From Pseudoalteromonas sp. '520P1 No. 423' (GTDB taxonomy: Bacteria > Pseudomonadota > Gammaproteobacteria > Enterobacterales > Alteromonadaceae), in assembly GCF_001269985.1 (NCBI RefSeq), contig NZ_BBZB01000001.1, positions 2,232,001-2,296,000 on the forward strand: 64,000 nt of DNA, written 5' to 3'. Position 1 is the stretch's first letter. Every line of letters starts with the position of its first letter. Shown here piece after piece: positions 34,902 through 45,884 of the stretch. The notes below the pieces were generated by a model, which made no database searches, was not told the DNA's origin, and saw only the letters and a list, made by a program, of their open reading frames with translations. The position numbers and the translations under genes are program-made.

Positions 34902-37331
34902 ATGAAAAAAATGCTACTCGGAATGGCTATCTCAGCTGCATTGTTAGGGTGTGGTGGAGAAAGTCTAGAAGAAGTTAAAAAAGACGCTGTAGTTGTCATT
35001 CCCGCATCTACTGTTATTTTTGATCCATCAGCTGGTGCATTATCAATCCCAAATGATTTATTGTTTCAGGGTACTACTGATGGCACTTTAAATATCCCAG
35101 TAAAAGATCCTGCTAATATTGCGGATCCTTTAACTGCAATAAGTCGTTTAGATGGTTGGTCAACAAATACAGCTTTTACACTTGCTATTGATTTACCACA
35201 AGGTGTGACTTTAGATGCTGCAAGTGTACAGAGCCCTGATTCTATACATATTTACGAAGCTATCATGGGTGGAGACTTAAAAGATGCTGATTGTAACCCT
35301 TTACCACAAGGGGCTGGTTGTAAAATTGTTGGTGAGTTAACATTTGGTGTTGATTATGTCACTAAAGTAAGTGGTGACAATGTTGCTGTTATTCCGCTTA
35401 AACCACTTAAAGCAGCTACAACGTACTTATTGACGCTTACAAATAATTTAAAAGATAGTACGGGTAGTTCGGTAGACGGTTCATCAAGTTATAATTTAGT
35501 TAAGCAAGATATCAATACTTTACCTTTAATTACAGATGCGCAATTACAGTTACAAGGGTTAATTAACAGCTTTGAATCAGTGATTTCGACTCAAGGAATT
35601 GCTAAAGAAAACATCATTTATTCTATGGCAATGACAACGCAATCTGTAGGTCAAGTGACAAGTGTTGCTAAGCAACTTTTACTATCTGGCCTTTCAGCTA
35701 CTCCGATTGTGCCAATGCCTGTGATAAATGTACAAGATACGACTATGTCAGTTGCTGATGTATTAGTGGATGCTGGAGCGCTTGATCCGAATGATGCTCA
35801 AAGTATTGCTTTATACAGCTCTGCTAATTATTTACGAGGCAGTGTAAGTTTACCGTATTACTTGCATACACCTAGTCCTGAGAATAAGTTAGCTCCATTA
35901 AATACTTGGATGAATGCATTATGTGATTCAGGAGCTGCGCTTGCAGGGTTAACTGCTGCTTATCCAGAATTAATTCCTGAAGCACCAATTAATACTAATG
36001 ATGCGATTTGTATGTCTTTTGGTTTACGTGATTTCAGTACTTCTGAAAACCCGGTATTGGCAAACTTAGATACTGAACGTAATTTAACTAAATTTAATCC
36101 AATTCCAAAAATAAATACCTTTCAAGACATTGATGTTCAGATGACAACACCAGATGTTAATGTTGCCAATGCTATTAGACCCGGGTTAGGTTTACCGCCT
36201 TTAGTTAAACCAGAAGGTGGTTGGCCTGTTGTTATTTTACAGCATGGGATTCCATCTAAAAAAGAAGATATGTTAACTACGACTGCAATGCTTTCTTTAT
36301 TTGGTATTGCAAGTGTAGCTATTGATTATCCGTTGTTTAATTCTCGTGGATTTGATTACGATAATGATGGAACTAAAGATATTGATGCATCTGTTAACCC
36401 ATTAGATTATATAAATCTTCAAAGTTATACGACTACGTCATCAAATGGTAAGCAAGCAATTATTGACTTATTAGGTTTACGTTTTGGTTTAAATTTCTTA
36501 AATGGCGCAGATATCGACAAATCTAAGGTTTACTTTACAGGTATTTCATTAGGCTCTATCGGTGGGGCACCATTCTTAGCAATGGCAAACTCTCCTGTTG
36601 CAGGTCAGCCAGATCAAGTCAACGATATGTTCAAAGTGCAAGCTGCGACTTTGTCTGTGCCAATGCAAGGTTTAGGTTTTGGTGCAATTATTGAATCTAA
36701 TACCTTTGCACCATTATTACAATCCGTATTAGCCTATGGCGGTGACGCTGGTTTCCAAGCTTATTTTGCAGAACAAAATGCGGGTGAACTAACACCTGCT
36801 AACGGTGCTGTTTTCTTAGGCTTCTTAATTCAAACTTATGGTACTTATCAAACAACTTTATCTCCTGAAGATGCAGCTGCGTTAGCTGGTCTAATGGTAG
36901 AAGCCGCTACTGCATTCCAAATGGCTGTAGATGATGGTGATCCAATGAATTATGCTGCGATTTTAAAAGCGACTCAAACGCCATTACTTTTACAAGAAGT
37001 GGTAGGTGATGGTGGTGATAACTTACCAGACCAAGTTTTACCTAATGTTGTACCATCTTCTCCTGTTTCTGGTACAGAGCCTTTAATTGCTTTATTAGGC
37101 TTAGAAGGAGTTAGTTCAACACTTGTTGATCAACAAATGCCGGTATCTGGTGTTGTACGTATGACAGCAGGTCATCATTCATCTTTAATAAACCCAGGTC
37201 AAAGTGATTCACCAGATGCAATGACAGCACTAAGAGCATTCAGTGAGATGCAATCTCAAATGGTTAATTACATTTCATCTAATGGTCATATGATTTACAT
37301 AAAAGACACTGAAATAGTAAAACAAGACTAA
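34902..37331 (+). CDS. VolA/Pla-1-type surface lipase lipoprotein
   Basis: The start used is ATG 34902 (GGAG 6 nt upstream), giving 809 residues. The lipobox ends at Cys17 (ALLGCGGE), so the protein is a lipoprotein. The first 250 residues match the bacterial virulence factor lipase N-terminal domain (FDPSAGALSIPNDLLF, SRLDGWSTNTAFTLAID). A C-terminal alpha/beta-hydrolase follows, with VVILQHGIPS and nucleophile Ser549 in GISLGSIGG. In Vibrio, VolA is exposed on the cell surface and cleaves lysophosphatidylcholine to feed on host lipids; a similar scavenging role is inferred. The acid and base partners are not certain by eye. Confidence 0.88.
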   Translation: MKKMLLGMAISAALLGCGGESLEEVKKDAVVVIPASTVIFDPSAGALSIPNDLLFQGTTDGTLNIPVKDPANIADPLTAISRLDGWSTNTAFTLAIDLPQGVTLDAASVQSPDSIHIYEAIMGGDLKDADCNPLPQGAGCKIVGELTFGVDYVTKVSGDNVAVIPLKPLKAATTYLLTLTNNLKDSTGSSVDGSSSYNLVKQDINTLPLITDAQLQLQGLINSFESVISTQGIAKENIIYSMAMTTQSVGQVTSVAKQLLLSGLSATPIVPMPVINVQDTTMSVADVLVDAGALDPNDAQSIALYSSANYLRGSVSLPYYLHTPSPENKLAPLNTWMNALCDSGAALAGLTAAYPELIPEAPINTNDAICMSFGLRDFSTSENPVLANLDTERNLTKFNPIPKINTFQDIDVQMTTPDVNVANAIRPGLGLPPLVKPEGGWPVVILQHGIPSKKEDMLTTTAMLSLFGIASVAIDYPLFNSRGFDYDNDGTKDIDASVNPLDYINLQSYTTTSSNGKQAIIDLLGLRFGLNFLNGADIDKSKVYFTGISLGSIGGAPFLAMANSPVAGQPDQVNDMFKVQAATLSVPMQGLGFGAIIESNTFAPLLQSVLAYGGDAGFQAYFAEQNAGELTPANGAVFLGFLIQTYGTYQTTLSPEDAAALAGLMVEAATAFQMAVDDGDPMNYAAILKATQTPLLLQEVVGDGGDNLPDQVLPNVVPSSPVSGTEPLIALLGLEGVSSTLVDQQMPVSGVVRMTAGHHSSLINPGQSDSPDAMTALRAFSEMQSQMVNYISSNGHMIYIKDTEIVKQD

Positions 37332-37345
37332 TATTTAGTTTTAGT

Positions 37346-37374
37346 AAAAAACTCGGATTTATCCGGGTTTTTTT
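37346..37374 (+). terminator. Rho-independent terminator after the lipase gene
   Basis: ACTCGGA and TCCGGGT pair (one G-U) around TTT, with an A run before and seven T after. Confidence 0.85.
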
Positions 37375-37465
37375 ATGCCTGAAATTTAATATATAAGCCT
37401 TACTATTTGTTATCTTTGAATAACATGATAAATTCACGGTAATTTAAAAAAGTAGGATTTTAATT

Positions 37466-38485
37466 TTGGAATTTTTATACGAATACGGTTTGTTTTTTGC
37501 CAAAGCTTCAACATTTGTTGTCGCTGTTGGTGCGATTATCGCATTAATTGCAGGTGCAGCTCATAAGCCGAAAGCTAAGCGTGGTGAAATTGAATTAGAT
37601 GATTTATCAGAGCAATTAGATACTTTTAAAGATCAATTTTTACAAGATACATTAAATAAAGATGATTTAAAGAAATACAACAAAGAACAAAAAAAACTCG
37701 CTAAAGAAAATGAAGATGCTAATAAGCCTAATTTATATGTTTTAGATTTTAATGGCAGTATGGATGCCCATGAAGTTGATAGCTTAAGAGAAGAAATTAC
37801 CGCTATTTTAATGATAGCTAAGCCAAAAGAAGACAAAGTGTTACTCAGACTTGAGAGTGGCGGTGGCGTTGTTCACGGCTATGGTTTAGCTGCATCACAA
37901 TTACAAAGAATAAAAGATGCTAATTTAAATTTAACAATCTGTGTTGATAAAATTGCTGCCAGTGGTGGTTATATGATGGCATGTATTGCAGATAGGCTCG
38001 TTAGTGCACCATTTGCGATTATAGGCTCTATTGGCGTGATTGCACAAATACCTAACTTTAATAAAATATTAAAGAAAAATGATATTGATTTTGAGCAAAT
38101 CACAGCTGGAGAATTTAAACGTACACTCACACTATTTGGTGAAAATACAGATAAAGCCAGAGAGAAGTTTTCCGAAGAAATTGAAGAGACTCATGAGTTA
38201 TTTAAAGACTTTATAAATGTTCAAAGACCGAGCCTTGATTTACCATCAGTAGCGACAGGTGAACATTGGTTTGGTACTACGGCACTTGAAAAAGGTTTAG
38301 TTGATGAGCTATCGACTAGTGATGATATTCTATTATCACACAATAAAGATAACCAAATTTATAAAGTGAAATTTGCAATCAAAAAACCATTAAGTGAAAA
38401 GCTTGCAATTGGATTAAGTAGTTCATTAGAGCGCGCTTTTATTGCAATTTATTCAAAAGTTAGAACCTCTTTTATTGCAAAATAA
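37466..38485 (+). CDS. sohB: Inner-membrane serine protease SohB
   Basis: The 339-residue S49 (signal peptide peptidase A family) protein has an N-terminal membrane helix (residues 8-31) and a charged linker. The protease domain has nucleophile Ser166 in KIAASGGYMMACIAD and general-base Lys218 in GEFKRTLTLFG. It starts at TTG 37466 with AGGA 8-9 nt upstream, matching the E. coli N-terminus MELLSEYGLF. It likely degrades membrane or periplasmic peptides. E. coli order yciK-sohB-topA is kept with insertions. Confidence 0.93.
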   Translation: MEFLYEYGLFFAKASTFVVAVGAIIALIAGAAHKPKAKRGEIELDDLSEQLDTFKDQFLQDTLNKDDLKKYNKEQKKLAKENEDANKPNLYVLDFNGSMDAHEVDSLREEITAILMIAKPKEDKVLLRLESGGGVVHGYGLAASQLQRIKDANLNLTICVDKIAASGGYMMACIADRLVSAPFAIIGSIGVIAQIPNFNKILKKNDIDFEQITAGEFKRTLTLFGENTDKAREKFSEEIEETHELFKDFINVQRPSLDLPSVATGEHWFGTTALEKGLVDELSTSDDILLSHNKDNQIYKVKFAIKKPLSEKLAIGLSSSLERAFIAIYSKVRTSFIAK

Positions 38486-38503
38486 GATGCAGATTCTAGA
38501 TAT

Positions 38504-38537
38504 AAAAAAAGCCTAGTTTTTTAACTAGGCCTTTATT
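38504..38537. terminator. Bidirectional terminator between sohB and symporter gene
   Basis: GCCTAGTT (38511-38518) and AACTAGGC (38523-38530) form a perfect 8-bp stem flanked by an A run and a T-rich tract, suited to both convergent transcripts. Confidence 0.85.
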
Positions 38538-38569
38538 TATGAAGATAATTTACTTGTCTCTAAAAAGAA

Positions 38570-39937
38570 TTACTTCTTCTGAAAGTTCATTTCTTCAAGC
38601 TTTTCACCAGCGTGTTTATCGTAGAAAATGTCTTCATCAAGTTCACCTTCTGTTTTTGCGACAACACAAGTTACCATACAATCACCCGTTACATTAACTG
38701 CGGTTCTTGTCATATCTAATAATCTATCAACACCCATAATGATCGCTATGCCTTCAACTGGTAAACCAACTTGATTAAGTACCATAGCTAGCATGATCAA
38801 ACCAACACCTGGCACACCTGCTGTGCCTACAGATGCTAACGTCGCTGTGAGTATTACCATTAAATAATCAGAAGTTGTTAAATCTACTGCGAATATTTGT
38901 GCAATAAATACTGTAGCAACACCTTGCATAATTGCAGTACCGTCCATATTGATAGTGGCACCTAAAGGTACCGTAAATGAAGCAACTGAATTTTTAGCGC
39001 CTAGTTTTTTAGTCGCCGTTTCTAAAGTAACTGGCATAGTGGCACTTGAGCTAGAAGTACTAAATGCAAATAAAGCATTCGCTTTCATTTTTGTTAGGAA
39101 AGTGATCGGGCTTAACCCTGTAATTGATTTTAACAAAGTAGGGTATACAACAAGTGCATGAATAAATAAGGCAATCAGTACAACAAAGAAATATTTTACA
39201 AGCTCATAAATAGCATCGTAATCAATAGATGAAAATAGTTTAGCAATCAGACAGAAAACACCAATAGGCGCTAAGTTCATTAAAATCGTGACTAATTTTA
39301 AAATTACATCGTTTAAATCATTAAATGTATTTGTTAAACGTTTTCCCGGTTCACCACTTAATGTCATAGCAATACCAAACAATAATGCAAATACAATTAC
39401 TTGAAGCATATTGCCTTCAGCCATTGCTGAAATAGGATTGGTTGGAAACATATTAATAATTACATTAGCCAATGAAGGCGCTTCTTTTGCTGTATATTCA
39501 GCAGATGTTTGAAGGCCAGGTATTTTATCAAAATTTACTAAGCTAGCTAAGCTAGCTAAGCTAATTGCAATCGTAATAGCAATTGCAGTTGTTAATAAAT
39601 AAAGCCCAATTGATTTACCGCCTAATCGTCCTAATTTGCTAGGGTCGCTTAAGTTACAAGTACCACATACTAAGGATACAAAAACTAAAGGTACAACTAA
39701 CATTTTTAAACTTGCAACGAATATCGCTCCGCCTATGGTTAATAAACCATCAACAAAGAACCCTTTAATTGCTAAATCAAAAAAGCCTAAAGAAATATAT
39801 ACATCATCTTGATCACCAATGATCCATTTAAAAATGGAACCAACGAGTAAACCTAGGACTAAGCCTATTAGAATACGAGAGGTGAGAGAGAGTGACTTAT
39901 TATTTTGTAACTCATTTGTCATGTCGTGAAAACTCAA
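38570..39937 (-). CDS. Dicarboxylate/amino acid:cation symporter (DAACS family)
   Basis: The 455-residue membrane protein has the glutamate-transporter fold marks: the serine-rich hairpin FAFSTSSSSATMPVTLE, the Na+/substrate motif GATINMDGTAIMQG, a second hairpin ASVGTAGVPGVGLIML, and the TM8 segment DRLLDMTRTAVNVTGD. These identify a Na+ or H+ coupled symporter of glutamate, aspartate, C4-dicarboxylates or serine; the exact substrate is not decided by eye. It is absent from this position in E. coli, so it is an insertion into the sohB-topA backbone. The gene contains a small in-frame 9-bp tandem repeat (about 39539-39566) encoding LASLASL. Confidence 0.93.
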   Translation of the reverse strand: MSFHDMTNELQNNKSLSLTSRILIGLVLGLLVGSIFKWIIGDQDDVYISLGFFDLAIKGFFVDGLLTIGGAIFVASLKMLVVPLVFVSLVCGTCNLSDPSKLGRLGGKSIGLYLLTTAIAITIAISLASLASLVNFDKIPGLQTSAEYTAKEAPSLANVIINMFPTNPISAMAEGNMLQVIVFALLFGIAMTLSGEPGKRLTNTFNDLNDVILKLVTILMNLAPIGVFCLIAKLFSSIDYDAIYELVKYFFVVLIALFIHALVVYPTLLKSITGLSPITFLTKMKANALFAFSTSSSSATMPVTLETATKKLGAKNSVASFTVPLGATINMDGTAIMQGVATVFIAQIFAVDLTTSDYLMVILTATLASVGTAGVPGVGLIMLAMVLNQVGLPVEGIAIIMGVDRLLDMTRTAVNVTGDCMVTCVVAKTEGELDEDIFYDKHAGEKLEEMNFQKK

Positions 39938-40114
39938 TCGTGTTAAAAGCCTTATAGACTACCAGTCAATGAGATTTATTACAGTTAATATAGATAATTT
40001 TTTTTAAAATATGTAATTAATATGTGTTTTGCACCAATTACTTAATGGAAATCTGTAATTTATAGGTTAATATATGGTGAATAATTCTAATTATAACAAG
40101 CTAGGGAGAGGTAA

Positions 40115-42868
40115 ATGCCTTTAATCCGATTTTTTTGCATCATGCTGATAAGCATTGCAATAACCGCATGTGGCGGTGGTGGTAGTCTAGAAAGTCCAGG
40201 AGGCGGTTCTTCAGATAAATATGAATTGGTAGTGACCTTAGTCAGTGCGGATGGCGGTGACGGTATTAGTGAGGTATCAAAAGCGGTACCAGGGAAGCTT
40301 ATTGCTAACTTAACCAAAAATGGCAGCGTATTTGGCAATCAATTAATCACTTTTACTATCGGTGAGCAAGGCATAGGTGTACTAAATCCAACATCAGGTA
40401 CAGCCCAAACAAATAACAATGGTAATGCTGAAATTGCTCTACTAGCAGGTACAGTTGCAGGTGGTGGCACTGTTTCAGCAAGTTATACAACTGCAGATAA
40501 CGATACCGTTACTGTGACACATGTATTTTCCAGCAAAGGTGATGAAGAAGAGGATACCATTGGCGTCATTGATATATCCCTTGCAATTTCAAACACTGAA
40601 ATATCAAAAGAAAACCCAGCAACAATCATAGCGACGTTAACGCAAGACGGAACTAAAGTTGCTAATAAAGTAGTGACTTTTAGCTCTACTCTAGGTGTTT
40701 TCTCTCCTGTAAGTGGTACTGCACTTACTAACGCCGATGGTATTGCAAGTATTATTTTAACAGCCGGCACTGTTCGAGGAGCTGGTGAAGTAACTGCGAG
40801 CCTTTCGACGGGCGAATCTAGTTTCGTTAGCTTTAATACAGCTGGTGATGACACAGGTGTTGTAGGTGATATTAATATCGAAATGCAATTAGTTAGTGCT
40901 GACGGTAATGAAACAGATACCATTACTGCGTCAAAACCTGGCAAAGTCATTGCAACGGTAAATGGTATCAGCTCGCCAGTTATAGTCACTTTTACAAATA
41001 CTGTAGGTGAAATTCCAATTGCGACAGCAATCACAGATGAAAGTAATAAAGCAACAGTTGATATCTTAGCTGGGGGCAGTTTAGGCGCAGGAACAATAAC
41101 TGCGTCCATTGTTAGCGGTGAAACAGGCGAAATATTATTAGTAGTAGGTTCTTCGACTGTAATTATGGGTAGTGGTGAACCATTTGTAGAAGGGAAAGCT
41201 GATATTAGTTTAGAATAAATCTCGGCAGGTGGGACGACAGTTGTATCAGTACAAATACTTGATGATCAAAATAACTTTTTTAAAGAAGCTGTTACAGTAA
41301 ACTTTTCATCAGGTTGTAGTAGTTTACCAACACCAAGTGCAACATTAAGTTCGCCAATCACAACATCAAATGGTATTGCTACTAGTACATATTTAGCGAA
41401 AGGATGTGTTGGCGATGATCCGATTAATGTGACTGCTAATGCTGGTGGCATTAACCTATCAGCTTCTGGTACTGTTAATGTATTGCCTGCTGATGTGGGT
41501 AGTATTGAATTTGTCTCTGCCTCGCCTGATAGAATCAATATTCTAGGTACTGGTAGTCAAGGTGGTGGCGAAAGTTCTACAGTTGTGTTCAAAGTATTAG
41601 ATACAAATAATAACCCTGTAAATAATCAATTGGTTAACTTTGAACTAAATACGGATGTGGGTGGTATTAAAATCATTCCTACTTCAGGTACAACTGATAA
41701 TAACGGCTTAGTTCAAACAGTAATCAACTCGGGTACTGTTGCGACTAGTGTTAGAGTTCAAGCTACGATTGACGGCAGTTCTCCTCAAATATCTTCGCAA
41801 TCAAGTTTATTAGTTGTATCAACAGGTATACCAGATCAGGATAGTTTTAGTTTATCAGCTGATATCTTAAATCCTGAAGGTTGGGATATTGATGGTACTG
41901 AAGTTAAAGTAACTGCAAGATTAGCAGATGCTTTTAATAACCCTGCTCCAGATGGCACAGCAGTAAGTTTTACAACTGAAGGTGGCTCGATTGAACCTTC
42001 GTGTACTACTGTTAATGGCGTATGCCAAGTTATTTGGACCAGCCAAAACCCTCGTCCTGAAGGACATGTGTTACAGCACAAAACGGGAGATGATTATAAT
42101 TGGAGTGATTCGCCAGATGAGACTCATTTGCCTGAAGAGATTAATACTATGGGTCAAAAGTTTGGTGGGCGTGCAAATATTTTAGCCACAGTAATTGGTG
42201 AAGAGTCATTCCCTGATTTAAATGGTAATGCAAGGTTTGATGCTAGTGAAATGGATGCCTTTTTAGGTAATGACATTAGTGGTAGACCTTATGATCAAAA
42301 AGAAGCATTTGTTGATCATAATGAAGATGGTTTATACAACCCAGCAGAAGGAAGCGATGTAAACGACAGTGGTGCACTAGAAACATTTGCTGATTTTAAT
42401 AACGATGGTGAATTTAGTGCTGAGGATGGTAAATACAATGGTGTTTTATGTTCAATACCTGCACATGATGGTTGTGCAAATGGTACAGATAATAAAAAGT
42501 CGACTAATGTTCGAGCACAACTTACTCTTGTTATGTCTGGTAGTCATCCACAGCTAACGAGAGTTGCACCAGCTGATGGTCAAATAAATATATCTGGCGA
42601 AGGTTCTGCAAGCGCAAGTGTAATTATCAGTGATTTACATAATCAACCTATGCCTGCGGGTACTACAATAACATTTACAGCTGCTGTTGGTTCTGTAATA
42701 GCCGGCAGCACTTATACTTGGCCCAATGATAACCACAATGGCGGTTTGCTTTTCCCTGTAACAATTAAAGGTGAAAAAGAAGCTAAATCAGGCCCGTTAA
42801 CTGTAGAAATTACCACACCTTCAGGCGTTGGGATATCATTTTCTCCATTTACAATAAATATTAATTAA
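40115..42868 (+). pseudogene. Ig-like (Big_1) repeat lipoprotein interrupted by one in-frame TAA
   Basis: One continuous frame of 917 sense-length codons is broken only by TAA at 41216-41218 (codon 368). The open text continues on both sides: VEGKADISLE, stop, ISAGGTTVVSVQILDD. The N-terminus is a lipoprotein signal ending AITACGGGGS. Repeated bacterial Ig-like domains follow, with the signature pattern of V-x-F-x-x-x-G then TDANG-like turns and ATLTAGT-type ends. Acidic D-x-N-x-D-G motifs (such as DHNEDGLYNPAE and DFNNDGEFSAED) lie near codons 700-780 and may bind calcium. It would be a surface adhesin-like or scaffold protein. A fragment of 367 residues, with lipid anchor and three domains, would still be made. 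Confidence 0.82.
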
Positions 42869-42885
42869 TCAATTTATAGATTAAG

Positions 42886-42912
42886 AAATGCCGCTTATTA
42901 AAGCGGCATTTT
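42886..42912 (+). terminator. Rho-independent terminator after the Ig-repeat gene
   Basis: AAATGCCGCTT and AAGCGGCATTT form a perfect 11-bp stem with an ATTA loop and a T run. The rest of the gap to topA (to 43117) is AT-rich with no further feature that I can support. Confidence 0.92.
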
Positions 42913-43117
42913 TGTTTGTATTGAAAATTCCTTGTCAGCAGAAGTATGAGCGTTTATCGATTAATTGCTTAAAAAACTAACAAATTAAGGGGCTTATTCA
43001 ATTTTTTTTAATTTTTTTCTTGTAACACTGGCACTTTATGGATATACCTTTAATAATACAGCCCTAATAGGGTATTAATTTAACTTTTGAATAATTATTG
43101 TTCACATATAGGTTCTC

Positions 43118-45823
43118 ATGGGCAAATCGTTAGTAATTGTAGAGTCTCCAGCAAAGGCTAAAACAATAAATAAATATTTAGGCAAGAACTTTGTTGTTAA
43201 GTCCAGTGTTGGGCATGTTCGCGATCTTCCTACTTCAGGTTCAGGCAAAAAGAAAACTACTGCTACAAAAACGCCTGCTGAGGTTCGCAAAATGGGTGCA
43301 GAAGAAAAAGCAGCCTATAAAAAGAAAAGAGATTATAAAAACTTGGTAGCAAGAATGGGGATTGATCCTGAAAAAGGATGGAAGCCGCATTACGAAGTAT
43401 TACCAGGTAAAGAAAAAGTAGTACAAGAATTACAAAAACTAGCTGAAACCGCCGACACTATCTATCTCGCAACCGATTTGGATAGAGAAGGGGAAGCTAT
43501 TGCATGGCATCTGCAAGAAATTATTGGTGGTGAGCCAGAAAAATATAAACGTGTTGTATTTAATGAAATAACAAAAAATGCCATACAACAAGCTTTTGAA
43601 GCCCCTGGAGAGCTCAATACCGATATGGTATACGCTCAACAAGCCAGAAGGTTTTTAGACCGTGTGGTTGGTTTTATGGTATCTCCTTTACTTTGGCAGA
43701 AAGTAGCTCGAGGATTATCAGCAGGTCGTGTGCAATCAGTAGCAGTGCGTTTATTGGTAGAGCGAGAGCGTGAAATTAAAGCTTTTATTCCTGAGGAGTT
43801 TTGGGATTTACATGCTGATGTAACAGCAAAAGAAGATGCATTACGTTTAGCTGTTACTAAATTTAATGCAAAAGCATTTAAACCAGTAACAGAAGCACAA
43901 ACGCAAATCGCAGTTGATGCACTTAAAAAAGCTGACTTTATTGTTAAAGCTAATGATAAAAAGCCTAGCAAAAGTAAACCAAGCGCGCCATTTATTACAT
44001 CTACTATGCAACAAGCTGCAAGTACACGCTTAGGCTTTGGTGTTAAAAAGACCATGATGATGGCTCAGAGATTATACGAAGCGGGCCATATTACCTATAT
44101 GCGTACCGACTCTACAAATTTATCTCAAGAAGCAGTTGGTAAGTGTCGTGAATATATAGAATCGAATTTTGGTTCTAATTACTTACCTGAAGATGCAATT
44201 AATTATAGCTCTAAAGGCAATGCACAAGAAGCGCATGAAGCTGTTCGTCCGTCAAATGTTGAAGTACTTTCTGGACATTTAGATGGTATGGAAGCCGATG
44301 CAAAAAGACTTTATGAACTGATCTGGCGACAATTTGTAGCTTGTCAAATGACACCTGCACAATATGATTTAACGACTATTACAGTAGAAGCTGCAGGATA
44401 TGAGCTGAAAGTAAAAGGTCGCGTACTTAAATTTGCTGGGTGGACACAAGTTCAGCCTTCAGTACGTAAAAAGAATGAAGAAGAACAAGCCTTACCTGCA
44501 GTTGAGATTGGAGATAAGTTAAATTTAACTGAACTTGATCCTGTTCAACATTTCACTAAACCTACTGCCAGATTTGGTGAAGCAAGTTTAGTTAAAGAAC
44601 TTGAAAAACGTGGGATTGGACGTCCTTCAACTTACGCTGCTATCATCTCTACAATTCAAGACCGTGGTTATGTTCGAGTAGAGAACAAACGTTTCTTTGC
44701 TGAGAAAATGGGTGAGATTGTTAATGATAGATTAGTTGAGAATTTCACTGATTTACTTAACTTTGATTTCACAGCTAAAATGGAAGGTAGACTTGATGAC
44801 ATCGCTGAGGGTGAGCGTATTTGGACTCAAGTACTTGATAAGTTTTATGCTAATTTCTCAGAGCAACTTTCAGTCGCTTCAAAAGAAGAGGATGAAGGTG
44901 GCATGAGATTGAATGAAATGGTTGAAACCGATATCGACTGTCCAACTTGTGAACGTAAAATGGGCATACGTACCGCTTCAACAGGTGTATTTTTAGGTTG
45001 TACGGGTTATAGTTTGCCACCAAAAGAACGCTGTACACAAACCATGAATTTAGTTTCTGGTGATGAGGCAATTGCTGTCGACTCTGATGAAGCTGAAACT
45101 GAAAGTTTACGTCAAATGAAGCGTTGTCCTAAATGTGGAACTGCAATGGACTCATATTTAATAGATGAGACTCGAAAGTTACACGTTTGTGGTAATAACC
45201 CAGGATGTGATGGTGTTATTGTAGAGCTAGGTACATTTAAGATTAAAGGCTATGATGGCCCTTTAATTGAATGTGATAAATGTGGCAATGATATGCAATT
45301 GAAATCAGGTCGATTTGGTAAGTATTTCGGTTGTACTAATGAAGAGTGTAAAAATACTCGTAAATTGCTTAAAAGTGGTGAAGCAGCGCCACCTAAAGAA
45401 GATCCTGTTCATTTAACTGAATTACCATGTGAAAAATCAGATGCTTATTTTGTTTTACGAGATGGTGCCGCAGGTATATTTATGGCAGCATCTAGCTTCC
45501 CTAAATCAAGAGAAACAAGAGCTCCAAAAGTTTGTGAACTTCAAAGGTTTAGAGATCGTATTTCTCCTAAATTCTATTATTTGGCTGATGCGCCAGCTAA
45601 AGATCCTGATGGAAATGAAGCTGTAGTACGCTTTAGTCGTAAAGCTAAATCTCAGTATGTAATGACTGAAATTGATGGTAAAGCGACAGGATGGACTGCC
45701 AAATTTGTTGATGATAAATGGGTAGAAGAAGCCAAAGCTAAAAAAGCTCCGGCTAAAAAGAAAACCTCAGCAAAGAAAAAAGCACCGGCTAAGAAAAAAG
45801 AAGCTGCTAAAAAAGAGAGTTAA
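43118..45823 (+). CDS. topA: DNA topoisomerase I
   Basis: The 901-residue type IA topoisomerase has the Toprim motif [12 protein letters not shown] with Glu9 and [14 protein letters not shown] at 118-131. The catalytic tyrosine is Tyr327 in ITYMRTDST. Three C-terminal four-cysteine zinc ribbons follow (starting [18 protein letters not shown] and CDKCGNDMQ). A lysine/alanine-rich tail ends the protein. It relaxes negative supercoils. In E. coli topA is followed by cysB; here three signalling genes intervene. A strong terminator follows. Confidence 0.98.
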   Translation: MGKSLVIVESPAKAKTINKYLGKNFVVKSSVGHVRDLPTSGSGKKKTTATKTPAEVRKMGAEEKAAYKKKRDYKNLVARMGIDPEKGWKPHYEVLPGKEKVVQELQKLAETADTIYLATDLDREGEAIAWHLQEIIGGEPEKYKRVVFNEITKNAIQQAFEAPGELNTDMVYAQQARRFLDRVVGFMVSPLLWQKVARGLSAGRVQSVAVRLLVEREREIKAFIPEEFWDLHADVTAKEDALRLAVTKFNAKAFKPVTEAQTQIAVDALKKADFIVKANDKKPSKSKPSAPFITSTMQQAASTRLGFGVKKTMMMAQRLYEAGHITYMRTDSTNLSQEAVGKCREYIESNFGSNYLPEDAINYSSKGNAQEAHEAVRPSNVEVLSGHLDGMEADAKRLYELIWRQFVACQMTPAQYDLTTITVEAAGYELKVKGRVLKFAGWTQVQPSVRKKNEEEQALPAVEIGDKLNLTELDPVQHFTKPTARFGEASLVKELEKRGIGRPSTYAAIISTIQDRGYVRVENKRFFAEKMGEIVNDRLVENFTDLLNFDFTAKMEGRLDDIAEGERIWTQVLDKFYANFSEQLSVASKEEDEGGMRLNEMVETDIDCPTCERKMGIRTASTGVFLGCTGYSLPPKERCTQTMNLVSGDEAIAVDSDEAETESLRQMKRCPKCGTAMDSYLIDETRKLHVCGNNPGCDGVIVELGTFKIKGYDGPLIECDKCGNDMQLKSGRFGKYFGCTNEECKNTRKLLKSGEAAPPKEDPVHLTELPCEKSDAYFVLRDGAAGIFMAASSFPKSRETRAPKVCELQRFRDRISPKFYYLADAPAKDPDGNEAVVRFSRKAKSQYVMTEIDGKATGWTAKFVDDKWVEEAKAKKAPAKKKTSAKKKAPAKKKEAAKKES

Positions 45824-45845
45824 AATACCTTTAACTTTGTTGTAT

Positions 45846-45880
45846 AAAAGCCATATTGCTTAAATCAATATGGCTTTTTT
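45846..45880 (+). terminator. Rho-independent terminator after topA
   Basis: AAAAGCCATATTG and CAATATGGCTTTT form a perfect 13-bp stem with a 7-nt loop and a T run. Confidence 0.93.
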
Positions 45881-45884
45881 GATC

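Noticed and set aside
39536..39568. CRISPR or minisatellite array
   Set aside because: Only three 9-bp units within a coding helix; no spacers or longer repeats occur anywhere in the window.
40483..41109. 208-codon minus-strand frame rich in Val/Pro/Ala opposite the Ig-repeat gene
   Set aside because: It mirrors the repetitive codon pattern of the Ig domains; no start signal or family pattern.
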